Part shown: piece by piece, positions 15,946 through 24,800 of the stretch
How the letters are laid out: every line of letters begins with the position of its first letter
Numbering within the stretch: position 1 is the first letter of the stretch
DNA from: Novosphingobium organovorum
Lineage (GTDB): Bacteria > Pseudomonadota > Alphaproteobacteria > Sphingomonadales > Sphingomonadaceae
NCBI RefSeq assembly: GCF_022832435.1
Contig: NZ_JALHLF010000007.1
Coordinates: forward strand, 61,373-95,815
Length of the DNA stretch: 34,443 nt
Direction of reading: 5' to 3'
Notes under the pieces: generated by a model
What the model saw: only the letters and a program-made list of their open reading frames with translations
What the model was told of the DNA's origin: nothing
Databases searched by the model: none
Position numbers and translations under genes: made by a program

Positions 15946-17498
15946 GCGCTGGCTCCAAGGTTCGCGTCGGCCCAGATGCCGCTCTTGCCCGGTGCAATGA
16001 TTCCCGAGGGATCGAGCGCGTTCTTCACCCGCTGGTTGAGCTTGAGCAGCGCGTTGCCGCCGAAATCATAAGTCTGTGCGACGAGGTCCATGTAATCGAG
16101 ATGGGTGCGGTACTCGCCATAGCCCTGCGCCTTCGCGTCGGCGACGAGTTGGCGCAGGAAAGGGTCGACCTTGCCCATCATCGCGGGATCGTCCTTGTCG
16201 AGCAGCGCGACGTTGACGTTGATGAGGTGGCGTTCGCCAAAGGCGAAGCTCGCCTGATAGTCCATGCCGAATTCGCGGTAGCGATCGTAAGTGCGCTTGA
16301 ACTGCGCCATGGCCGCGTTGCCCGATTGCGGCAGCACGGGGGAGAACCCCAGGTGCCCGCCGCGCCCGCCATGCCAGTTGGCGTTCTGCATCGGAAAAGT
16401 GATCGGCGTTCCGGTCCAGCCCGAGTGTTCGAGCGGCTCGCCGCGTTTCCAGGTGGCGGGACGCAGGGTCATCGGCTTGAGATCGTTCATCGCCTTTTCA
16501 AGGATCGGGTAGGCCGCCTTATTGACCGCCTCGCGCCCGTAGAGGCGCAGGCTCACCCCCCACCAGCCGATGCGGTATTTGGCCCGGATCGCGGCAATTA
16601 CCGCATCGCTCAGCGCGCCGGGCTGGTCGGTCCATTCCGAGCGGGTGGTGAGCACGGCGGCCGCGCGCAGCCAGTTGCCGATGGTCGGCGATTGCTGGAG
16701 CAGCCCTTCGCGCCGCAAGGGGCCGAGCGCGTCGATCAGCGGGCCGAGATCCTCGGGGCTGTCGAACTCCAGATCCATGCCCATCAGCGATTCCGGCTCG
16801 GGCATCAGCCACAGCCCCATCTTGGTGACGATGCCGAAGTTGGACTGGACGAACATCTGGTCCCAGGCCGGGCCGAAGCCGTAGCGGTAGAGCTGCCAGG
16901 TGGGCGAACCCGCCAGCGCGCCCATGCCCGTGCGCACCACCGAACCGTCCGCCAGGACCACTTCCATCCCGCAGATCTTGCTCGTGTTCTCACCATAGGG
17001 GGTGTAGCCGACCCCGCGATCGAGCGCGTTGCCGACGACCGAGCCCCAGGCGTTGCCCGGCGTCGACAACCAGTGCTTCATGCCGCGCGCCTGGAGGAAA
17101 TCGTAAAGGTCGTAGAAGCCGACGCCCGGTTCGAGCAGGACGGTGCCGTTCGCCTCGTCGTACTCGATCTTCTTCATGCGCGAGAGGTCGAGCACAACCG
17201 ATCCGGCAAGCTCGGGCGCGCTGCCACCATAACCCAGGTTCTTGCCCCGGCTGATCGGCCAGAGCGGCACCTTGTGTTCCGCCGCGATGCGCACCAGCGC
17301 CTGGATTTCCTCGACCGTCTCGGGCGCGAGCGCGCCGGCGGGATGGTGCAGCGCATCGTCGATCGCGAACTTGTCCTGGTAGGACGTCGCGTCCTCGTCC
17401 GTAAAGAAGGTGCGGTCTGCGCCGAGTACCGACTGGAATTGCCTGAGCGCCTGCTGGATACGCGCCGGGGGCACGGCCCTTTCGCCTGTTGCTGCCAT
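15942..17498 (-). CDS. FAD-linked 4-alkylphenol oxidoreductase (PCMH/eugenol hydroxylase/VAO family)
   Basis: This 518-aa flavoprotein is the usual length for p-cresol methylhydroxylase PchF and eugenol oxidase. The FAD-binding domain (about 55-240) shows PLWPISRGKNLGYGGSAPEL and STPGNAWGSVVGNALDRG; the substrate-binding domain includes GGHLGFSPVLPQSG. The family oxidises 4-alkylphenols through a quinone methide, adding water to give an alcohol (for example eugenol to coniferyl alcohol, cresol to hydroxybenzyl alcohol). A cytochrome follows directly, so it is probably a dehydrogenase/hydroxylase rather than an O2-using oxidase. There is no signal peptide; PchF likewise lacks an obvious one. 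ATG at 17498 follows GGAGAGAG. The promoter region carries the shared palindrome at 17561. Which residue binds FAD covalently I cannot assign. Confidence 0.88.
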   Translation of the reverse strand: MAATGERAVPPARIQQALRQFQSVLGADRTFFTDEDATSYQDKFAIDDALHHPAGALAPETVEEIQALVRIAAEHKVPLWPISRGKNLGYGGSAPELAGSVVLDLSRMKKIEYDEANGTVLLEPGVGFYDLYDFLQARGMKHWLSTPGNAWGSVVGNALDRGVGYTPYGENTSKICGMEVVLADGSVVRTGMGALAGSPTWQLYRYGFGPAWDQMFVQSNFGIVTKMGLWLMPEPESLMGMDLEFDSPEDLGPLIDALGPLRREGLLQQSPTIGNWLRAAAVLTTRSEWTDQPGALSDAVIAAIRAKYRIGWWGVSLRLYGREAVNKAAYPILEKAMNDLKPMTLRPATWKRGEPLEHSGWTGTPITFPMQNANWHGGRGGHLGFSPVLPQSGNAAMAQFKRTYDRYREFGMDYQASFAFGERHLINVNVALLDKDDPAMMGKVDPFLRQLVADAKAQGYGEYRTHLDYMDLVAQTYDFGGNALLKLNQRVKNALDPSGIIAPGKSGIWADANLGASA

Positions 17499-17559
17499 CT
17501 CTCTCCGCCTCGCCCCGATGCGCTACCGCCCGAGGGCGCGCGCCGTGGCTCTCTTATTT

Positions 17560-17575
17560 AGTAACACTCGTTACT
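17560..17575 (-). promoter_or_regulatory. Operator AGTAACACTCGTTACT upstream of flavocytochrome operon
   Basis: This is a 16-bp palindrome with 6-bp arms and a 4-bp centre, 62 bp upstream of the flavoprotein start. It is the fourth copy of the GTAAC-N4-GTTAC element. Here the expected -35 at the usual offset is poor; an AT-rich ACTAAATA lies directly downstream in the leftward direction and a TTGACA is at 17596-17601, so the promoter position is not settled. Confidence 0.6.
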
Positions 17576-17633
17576 GTGATGCTCGGAGCGGCTCTTGTCA
17601 ACGTCTTGGCGCGGGGCCTGCCTCGGCAGGCGC

Positions 17634-18200
17634 TTAAGGGCTGGGTGGCAGGCTGTGGATGCGTTCCAACAGGCCGATCAGGGTTTCAACCTCGGCGGGG
17701 GAGAAGCGTTCCTTGAGCCAGTTTTCGTGCGCGCGAATCGAGGTGCGCGCCTCGCCGAGCACGCGCTCGCCTTCGCTCTCGAGGTAGAGCGCGCTCTTGC
17801 GCCGGTCGAACGGGGAGGGCTCGCGGCGGATCAGCCCGCGCGCGGCGAGGCGGTTGATGATTTCGGTCGTCGTGGCACGGTCCATCTGGAGTTGCTGGCC
17901 CAGATCCGCCTGGATGAGGCCGGGCTGTTCGGCCACCAGCCAGAGCACCGAGACCTGCTTCTGGGTCAGTTCCAGCTCGCTGAAGGTCTCCGAAAAATGG
18001 CGGTAGACGGCCCCATGCGCGAGCCGGATGTGAAAGCCCAGGACCGAATCGAGGTCCCCGCGCCCGTGCGCGCCCGAAGCGCCGGGCGGTGTCGTGCTGC
18101 TGTTTCTGATCGTACCCACGCCATCCTGCTTAGCCCGCCGGGGGAATGGATCAACGGGGATTTCACGGCTCGTCGTGAATTTAGTTCGTTTCACTAACAT
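17634..18200 (-). CDS. MarR-family transcriptional regulator (DesR-like)
   Basis: This is a protein of about 188 aa with the MarR winged helix: LTQKQVSVLWLVAEQPGLIQADLGQQLQMDRATTTEIINRLAARGLIRR, followed by the wing DRRKSALYLESEGERV. MarR proteins usually repress and release DNA on binding a phenolic ligand or its metabolite. In Sphingobium SYK-6 the MarR protein DesR represses the O-demethylase genes ligM and desA; this gene is divergent from ligM, so the same job is likely. Start at 18200 is chosen for AAGAGATA just upstream, but the first 45 or so residues look poorly conserved and a GTG at 18119 is possible. It may also bind the GTAAC-N4-GTTAC sites, one of which is 59 bp beyond its stop codon, but this is a guess. 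Confidence 0.87.
   Translation of the reverse strand: MLVKRTKFTTSREIPVDPFPRRAKQDGVGTIRNSSTTPPGASGAHGRGDLDSVLGFHIRLAHGAVYRHFSETFSELELTQKQVSVLWLVAEQPGLIQADLGQQLQMDRATTTEIINRLAARGLIRREPSPFDRRKSALYLESEGERVLGEARTSIRAHENWLKERFSPAEVETLIGLLERIHSLPPSP
18181..18197. promoter_or_regulatory. Inverted repeat TTAGT-N7-ACTAA at MarR gene start
   Basis: Perfect 5-bp arms are separated by 7 bp, at or inside the predicted 5' end of the marR frame. If translation starts at 18119 instead of 18200, this repeat would be in the untranslated leader and would make a natural autoregulatory site. Confidence 0.4.
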
Positions 18201-18206
18201 TATCTC

Positions 18207-19690
<1,484 letters not shown>

Positions 19691-19727
19691 CGGCCCACAG
19701 CGTCCCTCCTGCATCACACCCGAGGAA

Positions 19728-19761
19728 GGGGCCGCCCGCCGTCATGGCCGGCGGTCCCTTT
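19728..19761 (+). terminator. Hairpin after ligM
   Basis: A 9-bp stem GGGGCCGCC / GGCGGTCCC (one G-U pair) at 19728-19758 has further GCC/GGC pairing in the loop and is followed by TTTCG. It sits 37 bp past the ligM stop and just before the convergent cation-efflux gene. The T-tract is short, so termination may be partly Rho-dependent. Confidence 0.5.
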
Positions 19762-19766
19762 CGTCG

Positions 19767-20384
19767 TCAGGAGCCGCCGCCGCCGGTCGATCCGGCCTTG
19801 CGCGCCTCACGCAGGATTTCGAACGCTTCGCGCATGACATAAAGTCCGATGCCGACCCCGACGACAAGATCGAACCCGATCCATCCGCTCGCCAGAACGG
19901 CAAGGCCCGAGGCGATCACCGCCGCGTTCGCCACCACATCGGCGCGGGTGAAGATCCAGGCCGCGCGCATGTGCACTTCGCGGCTGCGCTGGCGGGCGAG
20001 CAGCCGCAGGACGAAGGCGTTGACGCCAAGCGCCAGGGTTGCCACCGCGATCATCCACAGGCCTTCTGGTGCCCCGCCTGTAAACGCGCGGCGCACCGCT
20101 TCGAGCACGACGCCAAGGCCGGTGAGCAGCAAGAGGGTGCCGCTCCAAAAGGCGGCGCGGGCCTTGAAGTCCGCCGATCGCGTGATCGCGGCCAGCGCGA
20201 CGGCGTAGACCGTCGCGTCGGTCAGCATGTCGAGCCCGTCGGCGATCAGCCCGGTCGAGCGGGCATGAACCCCGGCGCCGACCTCGACCAGGAACATGAT
20301 CGCGTTGAGCGCCAGCGCAAGACGCAGCGCCTGGCGCTGCGTGCGGGTATCGGTTCGGGTATTGCCACAGCCACAGTCTGCCAT
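19767..20384 (-). CDS. Short cation diffusion facilitator-like transporter
   Basis: This is an inner-membrane protein of about 205 aa with roughly six hydrophobic segments. It shows the two CDF membrane metal-site signatures, GLIADGLDMLTDATVYA and RADVVANAAVIASG. The usual cytoplasmic C-terminal domain is missing, as in other short CDF-like cation transporters. The N-terminus has a Cys cluster (DCGCGN) that could bind metal. It would export Zn2+, Co2+ or a similar divalent ion by proton exchange. I chose ATG at 20384; ATG at 20396 is also possible, and neither has a strong ribosome site. It lies downstream of the CmcJ-like gene on the same strand (90 bp gap). It has no evident link to aromatic catabolism and may mark a boundary between the two halves. 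Confidence 0.78.
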   Translation of the reverse strand: MADCGCGNTRTDTRTQRQALRLALALNAIMFLVEVGAGVHARSTGLIADGLDMLTDATVYAVALAAITRSADFKARAAFWSGTLLLLTGLGVVLEAVRRAFTGGAPEGLWMIAVATLALGVNAFVLRLLARQRSREVHMRAAWIFTRADVVANAAVIASGLAVLASGWIGFDLVVGVGIGLYVMREAFEILREARKAGSTGGGGS

Positions 20385-20474
20385 GCCCACCAGCATAGGG
20401 CGCGATAGTGCCAGGCCCAAGCGAGGAATGCATGGGCCAGGACGCGATCCAAAGAAAGGGGGCCTTGTCCAGCC

Positions 20475-21263
20475 TCATCTCCAATAGGCGATCGCCCGTA
20501 GTTCGACCGAGGAGCGCGGCGGCGTGCCGGGCGGTGCGAGGGGGTTGTCGAACGCGACGTGGGGCACGCAGCGCGCGCGGTCGGGGCGGCTGTCATAGGT
20601 CTTGAACAGCAGCGCTTCGCCTGGCGCCATGTCGCTGAACCAGACCCACTGGTGGCGCGGGGAATGGGCCAGGACGTAGCTTTCCATGGACCACAGGTCC
20701 TCTCCGTCGCGGTCGAACACGGCCTTTGCAGGGAGCAGGTCGGCGTCCGTGACGCTGCGCGCGTCGCACAGGGCCAGCGGGACGTCCTGCGGGGGCGGCG
20801 AGGTCACGCACCACAGGTTGTAGTGCGCGCTGTGGCGGTAGGCGGGGAGGTCCTGGGGGCACGAGCGCTGCGAGAAGCGTTCGGCCACAGCGCTCGACAC
20901 ATCGACATGGGCAAAGCGGGCAGGGCGCGAATTGTCGAGCTGGCCCGACCGCTCCGAGCGTTCGGCGAAGCGGTGGACGGGCGGGGCGGAGGCGACGACG
21001 CTGTCCGCGCCGGTCAGTCGGGCGATCAGCGCGCAGGCCGAATCGCGGTCGGGTTCGAGGAGACCGTGCGCGCCGGGCGTCATAACGCATGAGACTATTT
21101 GATACCCATTGCAATAGAGCGTCGATTTTTGCGCGCGTCCATCGCTGATCGGCATCGCTTTGGGCGCCAGATCGACCCGGTCACGGGTCGTGTCGTTGGC
21201 GCGGTAGAGCGTGTCCGTTGCATCGCGGGCGACATAGGCGATAGTGCTGGAAATAAGGGTCAT
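20475..21263 (-). CDS. CmcJ/NvfI-like Fe(II)-dependent oxygenase family protein
   Basis: This 262-aa cytoplasmic protein reads like the CmcJ/AsaB/NvfI family seen in fungal and bacterial secondary metabolism. The landmarks are FAHVDVSS (H119 and D121, likely two Fe ligands), YNLWCVTSPPPQDVPLALCDARSV, KTYDS, VPHVAF (H235, likely third ligand) and PRSSVELRA with R250 as a possible 2-oxoglutarate contact. Proven members act as hydroxylases, desaturases or in ring rearrangement, so a hydroxylation or oxidative modification is expected; the substrate is unknown. The ATG at 21263 has GGGAGAAAA about 14 bases upstream. It is divergent from the second TonB receptor, whose promoter region holds a GntR-type palindrome. 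It may modify the receptor ligand or an intermediate of the GST operon. Confidence 0.72.
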   Translation of the reverse strand: MTLISSTIAYVARDATDTLYRANDTTRDRVDLAPKAMPISDGRAQKSTLYCNGYQIVSCVMTPGAHGLLEPDRDSACALIARLTGADSVVASAPPVHRFAERSERSGQLDNSRPARFAHVDVSSAVAERFSQRSCPQDLPAYRHSAHYNLWCVTSPPPQDVPLALCDARSVTDADLLPAKAVFDRDGEDLWSMESYVLAHSPRHQWVWFSDMAPGEALLFKTYDSRPDRARCVPHVAFDNPLAPPGTPPRSSVELRAIAYWR

Positions 21264-21413
21264 TTTTCAGGTTTTCTCCCATTGTTCAAGGCGCATTCCG
21301 GCCCCCGTAGAGCGTCATTGTGACGGCTGCGGGGGGGGCGAGGCGCGCGTCTGATACCGCGCGTCCTGGCAAAAAATCGAGCGGCGAGGTTTTGCGTACT
21401 TGCCATCCTGATA

Positions 21414-21428
21414 TTGTATGCCATACAA
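21414..21428. promoter_or_regulatory. GntR-type palindrome TTGTATGCCATACAA
   Basis: This perfect 7-1-7 palindrome contains the GT...AC core typical of GntR/FadR-subfamily operators (VanR-like sites look similar). A TTGCCA at 21400-21405 followed after 17 bp by ATACAA could be the receptor promoter, in which case the site overlaps the -10. No GntR gene is present in the window. Confidence 0.55.
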
Positions 21429-21507
21429 ACAACATGTCGCACAACGCGACGGCATGAAAGGCGCACGGAGCCCAGAATTTCCGGCGCTGGTTCAGGAGAG
21501 GACCAAG

Positions 21508-23958
21508 ATGCACACCATTTCCAAATCGGGGTTGCGCTGCGCCCTGCTTGCCACGGTTTCCGTTGCCACCCTGTTCGCTTCCTCGGCTGCCCAGGCGCAG
21601 AGCGCGGCACCGCTTGCCAGTGCCCAGGCGGGCGCGCAGGCCGCCGCTTCGACCGGTGACGGTGCCGCCAAGGACGCGGGCCAGAAGGTCAGCGACGACA
21701 CCATGCGCGAGATTATCGTGACCGCGCAGTTCCGCTCGCAAAAGCTTCAGGACACGCCGCTGGCGATCACGGCGGTCGATTCCGCGCTGCTCGAAGCGCG
21801 CAACCAGACCGATATCTCGCAGATCGCGGCGCAGGCCCCCAACGTGCAGATGACGCAGATGGGCGGCGCCTTCGGGGCCTCGATGGCGGTCTACATCCGC
21901 GGTATCGGCCAGTACGACTTCAACCCCGCTTACGAGCCGGGCGTGGGCATGTATGTCGACGATGTCTACTACGCCTCGCTGACCGGTTCGATCATGGACC
22001 TGCTCGATCTCGAACGCGTCGAGGTGCTGCGCGGGCCGCAGGGCACGCTGACCGGGCGCAACTCGATCGGCGGCGCGATCAAGATGTTCTCGATGCCGCC
22101 CGAGGCCGAGGACAGCGGCTCTTTCGAGGCCGCCTACGGCGCGCGCAACCGCATTGACCTGCGCGGCAGCATGAACTTCGCGCTGACCGACAACCTCTTC
22201 GCGCGCGTGGCGGGCGTCTACAAGCGCCAGGACGGCTACGTCGACCAGATCGACTACGGCTGCGCCAACCCCGACAACGCGCTGGGCATTACCGCCAAGC
22301 CCTCGACCCCGTCGAACTGCGTCATGGATAAGCTGGGCGAGAAGGGCTACGCGGGCGTTCGTGGCGCGCTGCGCTTCAATCCCAACGACAAGCTCGACTG
22401 GACGGTGATCGGGGACTACTCCTACGAGAAGCACACCAATGCCGCCAACGTGCTGACGATCGATGATACCAGCAAGACCGACGGCATCAACTTCATCTGC
22501 GGCAAGCGCTGCACCTACGCCGATTTCTACGTGCCGGCGGGCGGCGATGCCAGCCAGTCCTACTCGATGCCCAACGAGACGATGTTCACCGGCTGGGGCG
22601 TGTCGAGCAACCTCAAGTACGATTTCACCGACACGCTCAAGCTCCAGTCGATCACCGCCTACCGCGCGTGGCACACCACCTTTGGCACCGACGATGACTT
22701 CACGCCCGATCCCAACATCGTGGGCGGCGGCTACAACGACATCAAGTTCCACTTCTTCAGCCAGGAACTGCGCCTGTCGGGTTCGGTCGGGACTGTCGCG
22801 GACTGGACCGTGGGCGGTTATTATTCCGACCAGAAGACGGTCTACTTCACCCGTCAGGACATCCGCTACATCGATTACGCCTATTGTGGCGGCCTGGGCG
22901 TGTGCAACCTTCAGTTCACCGGCAACGATCCGGTCAACGCCGACACCAAGGCGCTGTTCGGCACGGTCATGCTGCACCCCACCTCCGATCTCAACGTGAC
23001 CGCGGGCATCCGCTACACCAAGGAGCACAAGGACTACACCTTCGTGCGCAAGGCGTTCGACGGGGGCACGCTCAACGATGCCTTCGGGGTGGGCCTGCTT
23101 GACGGGTCGACCGCGAACTACGATGGCAGCCGGGTCGACTGGCGCATTTCGGCCGACTACCACTTCACGCCCGACTTCATGGGCTACGCCACGGTCAGCA
23201 CCGGCTTCAAGGGCGGCGGCGTGGTGGCGCGTCCGTTCACCCGGCTCCAGGCGGTCAACGGCGCGTTCGATCCCGAAACGCTCACCGCCTATGAAATGGG
23301 CTTCAAGACCGACTTCTTCCACCACATGCTACGCGTCAACGTGGCCGCGTTCTACAACGACTACAAGAACATCCAGCTGCCGATCTCGGACTGCTCGGTG
23401 CTTGACGAGGTGGAACCCGGCACCGACACCAACACCTGTGCCGCGGTCACCAACGCGGGCGATGGACACATGTACGGCGCCGAGCTGGAAGTCAGCGCGA
23501 ACCCGGTCGACGGGCTCGATTTCGATGCCTCGCTCAGCTACATCAACGGCGCGTGGGACAACATCGCGGACGTCGTGGGCGGCTCGATCAAGGTCGGCGA
23601 TCCGATCACCACGCCTAACTGGCGCTGGAGCATGGGTGTGCAGTACCGCGCGGACCTGGGCAATTCGGGCTCGCTCACCCCGCGCCTCGACCTCAATGGC
23701 CTGAGCAAGCAGAGCCAGGGCCGTCTGACCCTGACCTCGCCGCTCGACTATATCCCGGCCTATATGCTCGCCAACGCGCGGCTGACCTGGAAGAACGCGA
23801 ACGAGGATCTGGCGATCTCGTTCGAGGTGCAGAACCTGTTCGACAAGTACTACCTGCTGCCGCTGCGCTTTACCGCCGTCTATGGCGCGGCGGGGACGGG
23901 CTACAGCACGGTCGGCCGTCCGCGCGAATGGGCCGTCAGCATCAACAAGAAGTTCTGA
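21508..23958 (+). CDS. TonB-dependent outer membrane receptor (second copy)
   Basis: This is an 816-aa barrel importer. It has a signal peptide at 1-31 (MHTISKSGLRC... ending AAQAQ), a TonB-box-like EIIVTAQFRSQKLQDTPLAIT, a plug with IRGIGQYDFNP and VEVLRGPQGTLTGRNSIGG, and a barrel ending WAVSINKKF. It is related to the receptor at 5059 in the plug but differs in the barrel loops, so a different ligand is likely. I set the start at 21508, where CAGGAGAGGA precedes the ATG; the in-frame ATG at 21418 lies inside the operator palindrome. It heads a six-gene rightward unit with GSTs, a PQQ dehydrogenase, an amidohydrolase and an SDR. A beta-aryl ether dimer or other phenolic as ligand is inferred from that context. 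Confidence 0.93.
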   Translation: MHTISKSGLRCALLATVSVATLFASSAAQAQSAAPLASAQAGAQAAASTGDGAAKDAGQKVSDDTMREIIVTAQFRSQKLQDTPLAITAVDSALLEARNQTDISQIAAQAPNVQMTQMGGAFGASMAVYIRGIGQYDFNPAYEPGVGMYVDDVYYASLTGSIMDLLDLERVEVLRGPQGTLTGRNSIGGAIKMFSMPPEAEDSGSFEAAYGARNRIDLRGSMNFALTDNLFARVAGVYKRQDGYVDQIDYGCANPDNALGITAKPSTPSNCVMDKLGEKGYAGVRGALRFNPNDKLDWTVIGDYSYEKHTNAANVLTIDDTSKTDGINFICGKRCTYADFYVPAGGDASQSYSMPNETMFTGWGVSSNLKYDFTDTLKLQSITAYRAWHTTFGTDDDFTPDPNIVGGGYNDIKFHFFSQELRLSGSVGTVADWTVGGYYSDQKTVYFTRQDIRYIDYAYCGGLGVCNLQFTGNDPVNADTKALFGTVMLHPTSDLNVTAGIRYTKEHKDYTFVRKAFDGGTLNDAFGVGLLDGSTANYDGSRVDWRISADYHFTPDFMGYATVSTGFKGGGVVARPFTRLQAVNGAFDPETLTAYEMGFKTDFFHHMLRVNVAAFYNDYKNIQLPISDCSVLDEVEPGTDTNTCAAVTNAGDGHMYGAELEVSANPVDGLDFDASLSYINGAWDNIADVVGGSIKVGDPITTPNWRWSMGVQYRADLGNSGSLTPRLDLNGLSKQSQGRLTLTSPLDYIPAYMLANARLTWKNANEDLAISFEVQNLFDKYYLLPLRFTAVYGAAGTGYSTVGRPREWAVSINKKF

Positions 23959-24032
23959 TCGAAAGCGGATACCGGGCTGCGTCAAGCGGCCCGGTATCCT
24001 CGTTTGACACGCCATCACGCGGGAGAGAAGCG

Positions 24033-24800
24033 ATGGCCGAGGTTACGCTCTACCACTGGGAACCCAACGCCAATTCGGGCAAGCCGATGCTTGCGCTGAT
24101 GGAAAAGGGCGTACCCTTTGACAGCCACTACATCGACATGCTCAATTTCGATCAGCACAAGCCGGAGTATCTGGCGATCAACCCGCAAGGCACGATCCCC
24201 GCGATGACCCACGGCGCGCGCGCGCTGGTCGAGAGCACGGCGATCATGGAATACGTCAACGAGACCTTCGAGGGGCCCCAACTGATGCCCTCTGACCCGC
24301 GCGATCGCTGGCGGGTGCGCTGGTGGATGAAGTTCATGGACCAGTGGCTGGCGCCCAGCTTCTCGATGATCGGCTGGTCGGTGTTCATCGGCCCGGTAGT
24401 GCGCCAGCGTGATCCGGCCGAACTGGAGGCCGCGATCGAACGCATCCCCATGCCCGAACGGCGCGTGTCCTGGCGCAAGGCGATCTACGGCACGTTCTCC
24501 GAGGCCGAGATCGCCGAGAGCCAGCGCCGCGTGGCGCTCGGCATTGCCATGCTCGAGGCCGAACTGGGCAAGCGCGAATGGCTGGCGAGCGATACCTATT
24601 CGCTGGCCGACATCAACGGGTTCAACCTTGCCTACGCCATTCCGCTCAGCCAGCCGCATCTCTCGAACGATGAACTGACCCCCAATCTGCTGCGCTGGCT
24701 GCGCGCGATCTACGCGCGGCAGGCGGTGAAAGACTGCTGGGCGCTGGGCCGCACCGACATGGTGAAGCGCGTGACCATTCTCGAGAAGGAGCGCATCTGA
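24033..24800 (+). CDS. LigF-like glutathione S-transferase (beta-etherase family)
   Basis: This 255-aa cytoplasmic GST has the thioredoxin-fold domain (1-80) with WEPNANSGKPMLALMEKG, the cis-Pro in INPQGTIPAM and the glutathione-binding ESTAI, followed by an all-helical domain. Features shared with LigF of Sphingobium SYK-6 include the N-terminal ANS-x-KP motif and a PMPERRVSWRKA-like segment (LigF has PIPEQQLKWRRA), so I place it near the LigF beta-etherases, which cleave arylglycerol-beta-aryl ether ketones by forming a glutathione conjugate. Start ATG at 24033 follows GGGAGAGAAG, 74 bp after the receptor. Its stop overlaps the next GST start by one base (TGATG). Other glutathione conjugations are possible; no LigG-type lyase is obvious nearby. 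Confidence 0.83.
   Translation: MAEVTLYHWEPNANSGKPMLALMEKGVPFDSHYIDMLNFDQHKPEYLAINPQGTIPAMTHGARALVESTAIMEYVNETFEGPQLMPSDPRDRWRVRWWMKFMDQWLAPSFSMIGWSVFIGPVVRQRDPAELEAAIERIPMPERRVSWRKAIYGTFSEAEIAESQRRVALGIAMLEAELGKREWLASDTYSLADINGFNLAYAIPLSQPHLSNDELTPNLLRWLRAIYARQAVKDCWALGRTDMVKRVTILEKERI

Noticed and set aside
21418-21507. Upstream ATG for the second TonB receptor
   Set aside because: The codon lies inside the operator palindrome and would bury the signal peptide; ATG 21508 has a strong ribosome site.
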